From NCBI GenBank assembly GCA_009363175.1, contig CP045205.1, positions 4,278,001-4,342,000 on the forward strand: a DNA stretch of 64,000 bases, given 5' to 3'. Shown here in pieces: positions 24,732 through 33,098 of this stretch; position 1 is the stretch's first letter; every line of letters begins with the position of its first letter. The stretch comes from Citrobacter telavivensis. GTDB taxonomy: Bacteria; Pseudomonadota; Gammaproteobacteria; Enterobacterales; Enterobacteriaceae. A model generated the notes under the pieces. That model saw only the letters and a program-made list of their open reading frames with translations, did not search any database and had not been told where the DNA came from. Made by a program: the position numbers and the translations under genes.

Positions 24732-26408
24732 TTGCATTTTGACTACATCATTATTGGTGCCGGCTCCGCTGGCAATGTACTGGCAACACGACTGACAGAA
24801 GACAGCAATACCACCGTTCTGCTTTTGGAAGCAGGCGGTCCGGATTACCGTGCAGATTTCCGCACCCAGATGCCGGCAGCGCTGGCCTTCCCGTTGCAGG
24901 GAAGGCGCTATAACTGGGCGTATGAGACCGAACCTGAACCGCACATGAACTACCGCCGTATGGAGTGCGGACGTGGCAAAGGGCTGGGCGGTTCCTCGCT
25001 GATTAACGGCATGTGCTACATCCGTGGCAACGCCCTGGATCTCGATCGCTGGGCGGAAGAACCCGGACTTGAGCACTGGAGCTATCTCAACTGCCTGCCC
25101 TATTACCGCAAAGCGGAAACCCGCGATGTGGGTGCCAATGACTATCACGGCGGCGATGGCCCGGTCAGCGTGACCACGTCAAAACCGGGGGTAAACCCGC
25201 TGTTTGCAGCGATGATCGAGGCGGGTGTCCAGGCGGGTTACCCGCGAACCGATGACCTGAACGGCTATCAGCAGGAAGGCTTTGGCCCGATGGACCGCAC
25301 CGTGACACCACAGGGGCGTCGCGCCAGCACCGCCCGGGGTTATCTGGATCAGGCGAAAAAGCGCCCGAACCTCACTATCGTGACTCATGCCCTGACCGAC
25401 CACATCATTTTTGACGGTAAAAAAGCGGTCGGCGTGGAGTGGCTCGAAGGCGACAGCACCATCCCCGTCAGCGCGACGGCCCGAAAAGAAGTGCTGCTGT
25501 GCGCGGGCGCGATTGCCTCGCCGCAGATCCTGCAACGCTCCGGCGTGGGTGATGCCGCGCTGTTAAAAGCGCATGCGATTCCGCTGGTTCACCATTTGCC
25601 TGGCGTCGGTGAAAATCTACAGGATCACCTGGAGATGTACCTCCAGTATGCGTGTAAAGAGCCGGTCTCTCTCTACCCTGCCCTGCAGTGGTGGAACCAG
25701 CCAAAGATCGGTGCCGAATGGCTGTTTGGCGGGACTGGCGTTGGGGCCAGTAACCATTTTGAAGCGGGCGGATTTATTCGCAGCCGTAAAGAATTTAGCT
25801 GGCCGAATATTCAGTACCATTGCCTGCCGGTAGCCATTAACTATAACGGTTCGAACGCGGTGAAAGAGCACGGTTTTCAGTGTCACGTCGGCTCGATGCG
25901 CTCGCCGAGTCGCGGTCATGTGCAGATAAAATCGCGCGATCCGCGCGAGCATCCGGCGATTCTGTTTAACTACATGTCAACGGAGCAGGACTGGCAGGAA
26001 TTCCGCGATGCGATTCGCCTTACCCGTGAAATCATCAACCAGCCGGCGCTGGATAAATTCCGTGGGCGGGAGATAAGCCCAGGCATTGACTGTCAGAGCG
26101 ACGAACAGTTGGATGCGTTTGTGCGTAACCACGCGGAAACCGCGTTTCACCCCTGTGGCACCTGTAAAATGGGCGTTGATGAGATGGCCGTGGTCGATGG
26201 CGAAGGCATCGTGCACGGCGTGGAAAATCTGCGCGTGGTGGATGCGTCGATCATGCCGCAAATTATCACCGGCAATTTGAATGCCACGACCATCATGATT
26301 GGCGAGAAAATCGCCGATGCCATTCGCGGTCGCGCACCGCTGGCAAAAAGCACCGCGCGCTATTACGTGGCGGGCGATGCGCCGGTACGCAAACCGGCAC
26401 TGCGCTAA
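24732..26408 (+). CDS. betA: Choline dehydrogenase BetA (TTG start)
   Basis: A 558-residue GMC-family flavoprotein that oxidises choline to betaine aldehyde at the inner membrane. It has the FAD dinucleotide motif GAGSAGNVLATRL near the N-terminus, the GMC signature GRGKGLGGSSLINGMCYIRG, and the C-terminal HPCGTCKMG catalytic histidine region. The start codon is TTG at 24732, supported by an exact AGGAGG five bases upstream and by the conserved FDYIIIGAGSAGN start. It is the last gene of betIBA. Confidence 0.96.
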   Translation: MHFDYIIIGAGSAGNVLATRLTEDSNTTVLLLEAGGPDYRADFRTQMPAALAFPLQGRRYNWAYETEPEPHMNYRRMECGRGKGLGGSSLINGMCYIRGNALDLDRWAEEPGLEHWSYLNCLPYYRKAETRDVGANDYHGGDGPVSVTTSKPGVNPLFAAMIEAGVQAGYPRTDDLNGYQQEGFGPMDRTVTPQGRRASTARGYLDQAKKRPNLTIVTHALTDHIIFDGKKAVGVEWLEGDSTIPVSATARKEVLLCAGAIASPQILQRSGVGDAALLKAHAIPLVHHLPGVGENLQDHLEMYLQYACKEPVSLYPALQWWNQPKIGAEWLFGGTGVGASNHFEAGGFIRSRKEFSWPNIQYHCLPVAINYNGSNAVKEHGFQCHVGSMRSPSRGHVQIKSRDPREHPAILFNYMSTEQDWQEFRDAIRLTREIINQPALDKFRGREISPGIDCQSDEQLDAFVRNHAETAFHPCGTCKMGVDEMAVVDGEGIVHGVENLRVVDASIMPQIITGNLNATTIMIGEKIADAIRGRAPLAKSTARYYVAGDAPVRKPALR

Positions 26409-26416
26409 TCGTGATT

Positions 26417-26438
26417 TCCGCTCTGATGGCAGAGCGGA
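26417..26438. terminator. Hairpin between betA and the convergent acetyltransferase gene
   Basis: An 8-bp stem, TCCGCTCT (26417-26424) with AGAGCGGA (26431-26438), sits in the 43-bp gap between two convergent genes and has only a short T tract (GTTT). A weak bidirectional terminator is plausible. Confidence 0.45.
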
Positions 26439-26451
26439 GTTTCGCTTATCG

Positions 26452-27150
26452 CTACCGACACTGCGCCAGGGTCTGCCGTTGTTGACCGTGTTCGTCAAAA
26501 TTCTCCGGCGCTAACCAGCGCTGCAATGCGCGGTCACACACAGGCCACTCACCATCAATCATCGACAACCAGTCGCTGTCCCGATTGCGGCCTTTGCGCA
26601 CAATTTTCTGGCGAAAGCGGCCTTCGAATACAAACCCTAACCGCTCTGCCGCCCGACGCGACGCCAGGTTCAGAGAGTCACATTTCCACTCCACGCGGCG
26701 ATACCCCAGCGCAAACGCATACCGCAACAAGAGCCAGACGGCTTCCGTACCCAGTACACTGTTTTTCATCCGCGGCGACCAGGTGACATGGCCGATTTCA
26801 ACGCTGCCGTGCTCCCGTTCGATCGCCATAAAGCAGACCAGCCCCACCGCACGTTCAGCGCGGGTATCCACGACAGTGAAAGGCACCAGCGCGTCATCGT
26901 TCGCTTTCCCGCAAAGCCAGTGGAACGTCGCCGCAACGCTGTCGGGCCGACTGCTCGCCAGCCACGTCCAGTCCCGCTCGTCGTCGGCCTGCGCATAGGC
27001 GTCGAACAGATCGCCAGCATGACGTTCCGGGTCAAGCGGCTCAAGACGACACCAGCGGCCTTCCAGCACGGTTCGTTCCAGAACCGACGCGCCATGCCAG
27101 TCCGGCAGCGCGTCGCCAACCGTCTGACCATACTGATTCATTTCCGGCAC
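26452..27150 (-). CDS. GNAT family N-acetyltransferase (RimJ/RimL-like)
   Basis: A 232-residue acetyltransferase of the RimJ/RimL type. The N-terminal half has RLEPLDPERHAGDLFDAY. The acetyl-CoA core has HVTWSPRMKNSVLGTEAVWLLLRYAF, YRRVEWKCDSLNLASRRAAERLGFVFEG and a tail with RDSDWLSMIDGEW. The GTG at 27150 is chosen because AAGGAG lies six bases before it; the in-frame ATG at 27141 is too far from any ribosome site. It is convergent with betA and divergent from ybdK. Relatives acetylate protein N-termini or small amines; the target here is not known. Confidence 0.85.
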   Translation of the reverse strand: MPEMNQYGQTVGDALPDWHGASVLERTVLEGRWCRLEPLDPERHAGDLFDAYAQADDERDWTWLASSRPDSVAATFHWLCGKANDDALVPFTVVDTRAERAVGLVCFMAIEREHGSVEIGHVTWSPRMKNSVLGTEAVWLLLRYAFALGYRRVEWKCDSLNLASRRAAERLGFVFEGRFRQKIVRKGRNRDSDWLSMIDGEWPVCDRALQRWLAPENFDEHGQQRQTLAQCR

Positions 27151-27292
27151 AGCTCACTCCTTACGCAACGATAAAATCTGGTTATAGCAGTTCCCGATTC
27201 GTCTTCAAAGCGCCACTTTCAGATTTCTTCTACCGCTGCGGATCTCCCCATCGCTTCTATACTGAAAGCAAATCACCTGGGAAACGAACGCC

Positions 27293-28408
27293 ATGCCACT
27301 ACCCGATTTTCACGTCTCGGAACCGTATACCCTCGGAATTGAACTGGAAATGCAAGTGGTGAATCCACCAGGTTATGACCTGAGTCAGGACTCTTCGACG
27401 CTGATTGCCGCGGTGAAAGACCGGGTGAGCGCCGGAGAGGTGAAGCACGATATCACTGAAAGCATGCTGGAGATGGCCACCGACGTCTGCCACAGCATCG
27501 ATCAGGCCGCCACGCAGTTTTCCGCCATGCAGCAGGTGATCCTGCAGGCGGCGGCTGAGCATCACCTTGAAATTTGCGGCGGCGGCACACATCCGTTTCA
27601 GAAATGGCAGCGCCAGCAGGTATGCGACAACGAGCGCTATCAGCGCACGCTCGAACGCTTTGGCTATCTCATCCAACAGGCCACCGTGTTTGGACAGCAC
27701 GTCCACGTCGGCTGTCCCAGCGGAGATGACGCCATTTATCTGCTGCACGGGCTGTCACGCTTTGTCCCACACTTCATTGCGCTCTCGGCGGCGTCACCCT
27801 ATATGCAGGGATCTGACACCCGCTTTGCCTCGTCGCGCCTGAATATCTTCTCCGGCTTTCCCGATAATGGACCGATGCCGTGGGTCAGCAACTGGCAGGA
27901 ATTTGAGGGTTTATTCCGGCGACTCAGCTATACGAACATGATCGACAGCATTAAGGATTTGCACTGGGATATTCGCCCCAGCCCGCATTTTGGTACCGTC
28001 GAAGTGCGGGTGATGGATACGCCGCTGACCCTGTCACATGCGGTAAATATCGCCGGATTAATCCAGGCTACCGCCCACTGGCTGCTAACCGAGCGTCCGT
28101 TTAAGCATCAGGAACGAGATTACCTGCTGTATAAATTCAACCGCTTTCAGGCCTGCCGCTATGGGCTGGAAGGCATTCTGACCGATGTGCATACCGGCGA
28201 TCGCCATCCGTTGTCAGAGGACACCCTGCGCCTGCTGGAAAACGTGGCGCCATCGGCAGATAAAGTGGGCGCGACCAGCGCCATCGAGGCGTTAACCCGC
28301 CAGGTGAAAAACGACCTCAATGAAGCGCAGACAATGCGTGAGTTTGTCACCGGGGGCGGTTCGCTCATCGGACTGGTGAAAAAACATTGTGAGATCTGGG
28401 CAGGGTAA
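27293..28408 (+). CDS. ybdK: Carboxylate-amine ligase YbdK (GCS2 family)
   Basis: A 371-residue member of the glutamate-cysteine ligase 2 family; E. coli YbdK has weak gamma-glutamylcysteine ligase activity. The N-terminal LGIELEMQVV carries the metal-binding glutamates. Further family blocks are HLEICGGGTHPFQKW, FGQHVHVGCPSGDDA, SSRLNIFSGFPDNGP and DLHWDIRPSPHFGTVEVRVMDTP. Its neighbour ybdJ follows after 69 bp, as in E. coli. Confidence 0.94.
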   Translation: MPLPDFHVSEPYTLGIELEMQVVNPPGYDLSQDSSTLIAAVKDRVSAGEVKHDITESMLEMATDVCHSIDQAATQFSAMQQVILQAAAEHHLEICGGGTHPFQKWQRQQVCDNERYQRTLERFGYLIQQATVFGQHVHVGCPSGDDAIYLLHGLSRFVPHFIALSAASPYMQGSDTRFASSRLNIFSGFPDNGPMPWVSNWQEFEGLFRRLSYTNMIDSIKDLHWDIRPSPHFGTVEVRVMDTPLTLSHAVNIAGLIQATAHWLLTERPFKHQERDYLLYKFNRFQACRYGLEGILTDVHTGDRHPLSEDTLRLLENVAPSADKVGATSAIEALTRQVKNDLNEAQTMREFVTGGGSLIGLVKKHCEIWAG

Positions 28409-28477
28409 GCGGAGCGGGTTTGCGTTAGCCGGGAAGATCCCGGACAATGGCTTTTTTAACTCAAGTTTAACAATGCC

Positions 28478-28726
28478 ATGAAACACCCGCTTGAATCCCT
28501 GATGACCGCCGCCGGTATTCTGCTGCTGGCTTTTCTCTCCTGCCTGCTGCTTCCGGCGCCGTCGCTGGGACGGGTACTGGCGCAAAAGCTGGTTGCGACC
28601 TTTCATCTGATGGACCTCAACCAGCTCTATACGCTGCTGTTTTGTCTGTGGTTCTTAGCGCTTGGCGCTGTTGAATATTTCGTGCTTCGCTACGTCTGGC
28701 GTCGATGGTTTTCGCTGGCTCGCTAA
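28478..28726 (+). CDS. ybdJ: Small inner-membrane protein YbdJ (DUF1158)
   Basis: An 82-residue protein with two hydrophobic segments (about 9-30 and 47-68), starting MKHPLES and ending RRWFSLAR, like E. coli YbdJ in length and sequence. Function unknown. Its last 72 bp are overlapped on the other strand by the end of a broken esterase gene. Confidence 0.9.
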   Translation: MKHPLESLMTAAGILLLAFLSCLLLPAPSLGRVLAQKLVATFHLMDLNQLYTLLFCLWFLALGAVEYFVLRYVWRRWFSLAR

Positions 28727-30253
28727 GCCGGTGAAATCCCGCATTCCATAGACCAGCGCTTCACACCACGCGGCATAGTCGTGACCGCTTGACCACGGGT
28801 GAAAGCTGACCGTGTAGCCTTTCTCCCGGAGCACCTTTTCAAACGCCAGCGTATTGCGATAAATCCCGCCGTTTGGCCCCTGCGTTTCAAAGCGTCCGGC
28901 CTGCAACCAGAATTTCACCGGATAACGCGGCGACGCCTGATACTGCTGCGTCAGCCAACTGGCCTCCTCTCCTTTGGGTGCCCACCAGTAGGAAGGCTCA
29001 GCACGTTGCCAAACAAGCGCGGATGGCGCAGCGCCACCCATGACGACGCTAATCCGCCATAGCTGGAACCCGCCAGCACCGTTTTTTGTCGCGGGAGAGC
29101 AATACCCTGCTGGCGTAGCCAGGGCACCAGTTCGTAAGCCATAAAATCGGCAAACGTCGGGTTTGGCGGCAGCTCTTTACCGCGCCGTGAGTGATCGAGA
29201 GAATCCACAAACACTACGTTGATGGGCGGGAGTTGATGGCGGGCAATCAGTCCGTCGATAACCCGGTCGACATGGTATTCATCCAGATAGGTCTTGCCGT
29301 CAAACAGGATCAGCGTCCAGCGCGCGGGTTGCGCGGTGCGAGGGCGATAAACGGCCACTTCACGCGTATTGCCCAACCGCGCGCTGGTGAGCATTTTTCG
29401 CGTCAACGCGCCGTGACGCAACGGCTGCGAGATGGCCTGCGCGGAACAAAAACGGGATGGACTGAGATCGAGCAAAGACGACTGATTCCAGCGATCGGCA
29501 GACTTCGCACCGATCGTCAGCGGATTGAACGGATCGGTCTGAGCGCTGATCGCGTGGCGAGCCGCTGACCCGCGGAACATCCGGCGCCAGCTTATACTGC
29601 ATAACCGTATCCGCCGGGACAACATAGCTACGGAACCAGACGTCGGAATGGCCTAAGCGGAACAGCGGCTCGTGATCGCCCGCCGGTGAGCCAAAAAGAA
29701 AAACGTTCTGTTTTGCGCCACGCCAGAGAAAGGTCACGCGCTTATGATCGGCATCAAAGGGTTCCACCAGCGGTGTACCGTAACGCTGACGGTCCTGCCA
29801 GAATTCCGTGGTGCCTGCTCCCGCCTCAAGGGCTTTTTCCAGTTGCTGCAAAACGGGACTGACCGGGGCCACACGCTGAGTACGCGGTAATGGCGGCGTC
29901 TCTTTCATCTGCCAGGAGAAACGCCAGCGCATCCCTTCGTTGCCGTGCAGCACCAGCGAGGTAACCTGTTGTTGAGGCAGTGAAAACAGCAGTTGATGCT
30001 CACCATCGGCAGGACCACCTTCCAGCAGGGTACGAATGCGTCGATTTTGACCATCGAGCAACCGGGCATCGGTAATGCCGGAAAGCGTTGCGGAGACATA
30101 GTTTTCATTCAGGGCGGGGAGAACAAAACAGATTTCCCCACTGGCATCAAACTTCCCTTGCTGCTCCCCCTGCACCGAGGGTGTCGAACACGGCATTGCC
30201 TGAGCCGACACCGTCCCCAGCCCAAGAAGCAAACCACTCCATGCCATCTTCAT
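28655..30253 (-). pseudogene. Exported Fes-like (enterochelin esterase family) protein, inactivated by two frameshifts
   Basis: Read across three segments, this would be a protein of about 530 residues with a signal peptide (MKMAWSGLLLGLG…AQA). It has an enterochelin-esterase N-terminal domain (FLWRGAKQNVFLFG, PLFRLGHSDVWFRSYVVP) and an alpha/beta-hydrolase domain with nucleophile motif GSSYGG, an SYWWAPKGEE block and a C-terminal SSGHDYAAW. The first break, near 29565, is consistent with one extra base. The second, near 28995, looks like a loss of about seven bases just before SYWW, where Fes has QSG. The two shifts restore the original frame, but about 570 bp including the nucleophile is read out of frame with stops. 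Intact relatives would act on ferric-siderophore in the periplasm. A sequencing error at either site cannot be excluded. Confidence 0.8.
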
Positions 30254-30295
30254 TGGCCAACCATTCCTTATGAAATTTGTTAGCCACGCTAATGT

Positions 30296-30322
30296 AAATG
30301 GGAATTATTTGCAATAATATTT
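30296..30322. promoter_or_regulatory. Candidate Fur box upstream of the Fes-like pseudogene
   Basis: AAATGGGAATTATTTGCAAT followed by AATATTT lies 43-69 bp upstream of the start codon. In the other direction it reads TGCAAATAATTCCCATTT, a form often seen at Fur-controlled siderophore promoters. It suggests the esterase was iron-regulated. Confidence 0.5.
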
Positions 30323-30354
30323 AGGCAAGTGCAGAGACGCTAAGGCAGGGGAAA

Positions 30355-30386
30355 CCTTTCCTGATAGCTCTCGCTACCAGGAAAGG
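30355..30386 (-). terminator. Terminator hairpin after ramA
   Basis: A long stem pairs CCTTTCCTG (30355-30363) with CAGGAAAGG (30378-30386) and inner TAGC/GCTA around the loop TCTC. On the minus strand it begins two bases after the native-frame ramA stop (30388-30390) and runs into TTTCCC. A Rho-independent terminator for romA-ramA is likely. Confidence 0.65.
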
Positions 30387-30387
30387 A

Positions 30388-30728
30388 TCAGTGCGCCCGA
30401 CTGTGGTTTTTTTTGCGGTAGGCACCCGGCGGCTGGTTAAACGTGCGGGTAAAATACGGGTAAAGGTCTGCTGGGAGTCAAACCCGTAGCGCAGACAAAT
30501 GTCATACACTTTTGCGTCGGATTCGCGCAGATCCCGCGCCGCCAGCAGCAGTTTACGCTCGCGAATGTAGCGCCCCAGGCTCTCCCCTTTGTACTGCAAA
30601 AACAGACGCTGCAAGTGCCACTTGGAGTAGCCCGCATGCCGTGCGATCTCGTCAATACGCAGCGGCTGATTCAAATTATCATCAATCCACTCGACAATGC
30701 TGTCGATAACCTGAGCAGAAATGGTCAT
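30388..30728 (-). pseudogene. ramA: ramA, AraC/XylS-type multidrug-resistance activator with a one-base deletion
   Basis: This encodes the RamA activator of the MarA/SoxS/RamA family, which switches on acrAB-tolC and lowers porin expression. The N-terminus MTISAQVIDSIVEWIDDNLN and helix-turn-helix 1 (ARHAGYSKWHLQRLF) match RamA. In the second helix-turn-helix the frame is lost after QQTFTRI. The run at 30451-30454 has four A's where five would restore FTRTFNQPPGAYRKKN and the stop at 30388. With one base added the length is exactly the 113 residues of Salmonella RamA. As written the protein reads on to a stop at 30321 with an altered end. The ATG overlaps the romA stop (ATGA). A base-calling error in the short A run is a real alternative. 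Confidence 0.85.
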
Positions 30729-31858
30729 TCGGAACTCCTCTCCTGCAAATGTGTTGCCTTTTCCCACCATGTTGTGAACCGTTGCGCTGAATCGTCCAGC
30801 TTCACCGGTTCACCCTGCATCGGGGTAAGCAGACGGTACGCTTTATTTCGACTGGCCAGTGCCAGACGTTTGTAGGGGTCATCCCAGCTATGCTTTGCCA
30901 GCACAAAGCGTCCGGCATGACCGGGTAAAATCGCTTTTGCCCGCAAATCCAGAGCGGCCTGCGCGGTCTCTTCCGGCATCATGTGAATGTACTTCCAGTC
31001 CTGATCGTATTGGCCGTTCTCCATGATGGCGAGATCGATGCCGCCAAACTGTTCGCCAATTGCCCTGAAATGCGGCCCATAGCCCGAGTCGCCGCTGTAA
31101 TAAATTTTCTGTTCCGGTGTTTCGAACAGAAAACTGGCCCACAGCGTCTGATTGCGCTTGATACCGCGCCCGGAGAAATGCCGCGCGGGCAGCACGTGAA
31201 TCATCAGTGAATCGTCGACCCTGACAGACTGATTCCAGTCACGTTCTTCAATAATGTCGCCATTCATTCCCCAGTAACGCAGATGCGAGCCAACGCCCAG
31301 TGGCGTGAGCACGCGCTTCACCTTCGGCATTAACGCGGTGATGGTGGCGTAATCCAGATGGTCATAGTGATCGTGAGAAATGATCAGCAGGTCGATCTCC
31401 GGCATCGCCTGCGCCGTCCACGGATACTCCCCGGCGAACGCTTTGTTGAGAAACGAAAACGGTGCGGCATAGCTGCTGAAAACCGGGTCAATCAGAATAC
31501 GTTTGCCGCCCAGTTGCAGATACCACGAGGAGTGCCCCATCCAGATCAGGGTATTCTGCTCAACCGGCAGGCTGGCGAGATCGGTGGCAACCAGGGGTAA
31601 TGGCCGGGCTGGCCGCGCATTTTCACGCTTCGCGACCAGAAACTCCCACCATGCTGCGAGCATACTTTTGTTTCCGGTATAGCCCGGCGTTGGCACCTGA
31701 TTATGAAATTGCCCATCACGGTAGTTCGCAGATTGCTCTACCTGACTAAGCTGAGCGCCCTGTGGCGCCTGGCCGAAGCCCGCATTAAGGACAAACGGTA
31801 ACGTTGCTGCACTGGCAATGAGCATAATAACGACCACACACACGGAGAGAGGCTTCAT
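30725..31858 (-). CDS. romA: RomA, metallo-beta-lactamase-fold hydrolase of the ram locus
   Basis: A 377-residue protein with an N-terminal hydrophobic signal or anchor segment and an MBL fold: SHDHYDHLDY (the HxHxDH metal motif), VLPARHFSGRG, YYSGDSGYG and ILPGHAGRFVL. It is related to NAPE-PLD-like lactamase-fold hydrolases. romA precedes ramA in the same transcript in Klebsiella and Citrobacter-type loci. Its stop overlaps the ramA start by four bases. Transcription should start near the RamR operator 57 bp upstream. The natural substrate is not established. Confidence 0.92.
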   Translation of the reverse strand: MKPLSVCVVVIMLIASAATLPFVLNAGFGQAPQGAQLSQVEQSANYRDGQFHNQVPTPGYTGNKSMLAAWWEFLVAKRENARPARPLPLVATDLASLPVEQNTLIWMGHSSWYLQLGGKRILIDPVFSSYAAPFSFLNKAFAGEYPWTAQAMPEIDLLIISHDHYDHLDYATITALMPKVKRVLTPLGVGSHLRYWGMNGDIIEERDWNQSVRVDDSLMIHVLPARHFSGRGIKRNQTLWASFLFETPEQKIYYSGDSGYGPHFRAIGEQFGGIDLAIMENGQYDQDWKYIHMMPEETAQAALDLRAKAILPGHAGRFVLAKHSWDDPYKRLALASRNKAYRLLTPMQGEPVKLDDSAQRFTTWWEKATHLQERSSE

Positions 31859-31914
31859 ATCCTGACCTGTAAAACGCGCCCCTGTCCGATGGTTTGCGCG
31901 GCTGACTCTTGATT

Positions 31915-31934
31915 ATGAGTGAGTAAGCACTCAT
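31915..31934. promoter_or_regulatory. RamR operator in romA-ramR gap
   Basis: An exact ATGAGTG-N6-CACTCAT inverted repeat lies between the divergent romA and ramR genes. This is the described RamR binding site that blocks ramA transcription in Salmonella and Klebsiella. It is intact here, so repression of romA-ramA should be normal. Confidence 0.9.
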
Positions 31935-32050
31935 TATAGAAATCGGAAGTTTCGCGTCAAGATGATTTTCAATCTTTGACATTCACCGTTGCGGCGCTGC
32001 AAAGGCCGTGTTTCAATCATCTTTTTAAACAATCTTAAGGGTAAAGTGTA

Positions 32051-32632
32051 GTGGCTCGTCCGAAGAGTGAAGACAAAAAACAGGCATTACTGGAGGCTGC
32101 AACCACGGCCATTGCGCAATCCGGGATCGCGGCATCGACCGCTGTGATAGCCCGCAACGCAGGCGTGGCAGAAGGAACGTTGTTTCGCTATTTCGCGACA
32201 AAAGACGAGTTAATCAACGAACTTTATCTTCATCTTAAACAAGGTCTTTGCCAGTCGCTGATCGAGAACCTCGATCGTTCACTGACGGATACCAAAGTGC
32301 TGACCTTTTACATCTGGAGCAACTATATCAGTTGGGGTCTCAACCATACGCTGGGGCATCGCGCCATTCGCCAGTTAGCGGTCAGCGAAAAAATCACCAA
32401 AGAGACGGAACAGAAAGCCGACGATCTGTTTCCTGAGCTACGCGATCTCTGCCACCGTTCGGTGCTGCCGGTCTTTATGTCCGATGATTATCGCGCCTTC
32501 GGCGATGCGCTATTTTTAACGCTGGCAGAAACGACAATGGAATTTGCCGCTCGCGAACCGGCTCGCGCCAGCGAATTTATCTCCCTGGGCTTTGAAGCGA
32601 TGTGGCGCGCCCTCACCCGTGAGGAAGCATAA
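32051..32632 (+). CDS. ramR: TetR-family repressor RamR
   Basis: A 193-residue TetR/AcrR repressor. The helix-turn-helix (ASTAVIARNAGVAEGTLFRYFATKDEL, about 28-54) is followed by a helical ligand pocket that in Salmonella binds bile acids and drugs. The start is GTG (MARPKSEDKKQ). It is divergent from romA-ramA, and its stop overlaps the ybdF start (TAATG). The frame is intact, in contrast to ramA. Confidence 0.93.
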   Translation: MARPKSEDKKQALLEAATTAIAQSGIAASTAVIARNAGVAEGTLFRYFATKDELINELYLHLKQGLCQSLIENLDRSLTDTKVLTFYIWSNYISWGLNHTLGHRAIRQLAVSEKITKETEQKADDLFPELRDLCHRSVLPVFMSDDYRAFGDALFLTLAETTMEFAAREPARASEFISLGFEAMWRALTREEA

Positions 32633-33000
32633 TGGATGAAAAAACGCTGTACGAATGCGCGCGCCGTCTGGCGCTGGCGTTTCCGTTTACCGAACACTGC
32701 TGGCCGTTCGGTCCGGAGTACGACGTGTTTAAAGTCGGCGGCAAGATCTTTATGATCGTTACCGAATTTAACCGCCGCGCGGTGATTAATCTGAAAGCCG
32801 ATCCGGAGAAATCGCTGCTAAATCAGCAAATTTACCCCAGCATTACCCCCGGTTACCATATGAACAAAAAGCACTGGATTTCCGTCGCCCCCGGCGATGA
32901 TATCAGTGAGTCATTACTGGACGAACTGGTTAATGATTCGTGGAATTTAGTGGTCGATGGCCTGGCCAAACGCGACCAAAAACGGATCCGCCCTGCCTGA
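32632..33000 (+). CDS. ybdF: YbdF, MmcQ/YjbR-family protein (DUF419)
   Basis: A 122-residue protein of the CyaY-like MmcQ/YjbR fold. Family features are FPFTEHCWPFGPEYDVFKVGGKIF, NLKADPE, and MNKKHWISVAPG. It matches E. coli YbdF in length and in its place next to nfsB. Function is unknown; some relatives bind DNA. Its ATG overlaps the ramR stop, so it is translationally linked to ramR here. Confidence 0.9.
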   Translation: MDEKTLYECARRLALAFPFTEHCWPFGPEYDVFKVGGKIFMIVTEFNRRAVINLKADPEKSLLNQQIYPSITPGYHMNKKHWISVAPGDDISESLLDELVNDSWNLVVDGLAKRDQKRIRPA

Positions 33001-33098
33001 TTGGTCGCGAAAGCCGATAACTGTTTTCGCATTTTCTCTCTTATCATCTTCCAGAGAACCTTGTAACCTGCGGGTATTAAAACCAACCGGGAGTAGTT

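Noticed and set aside
30321..30770. The altered RamA frame taken as a natural longer protein
   Set aside because: The C-terminal sequence after the run of A's has no similarity to the family, while the alternative frame gives the conserved end and exact usual length.
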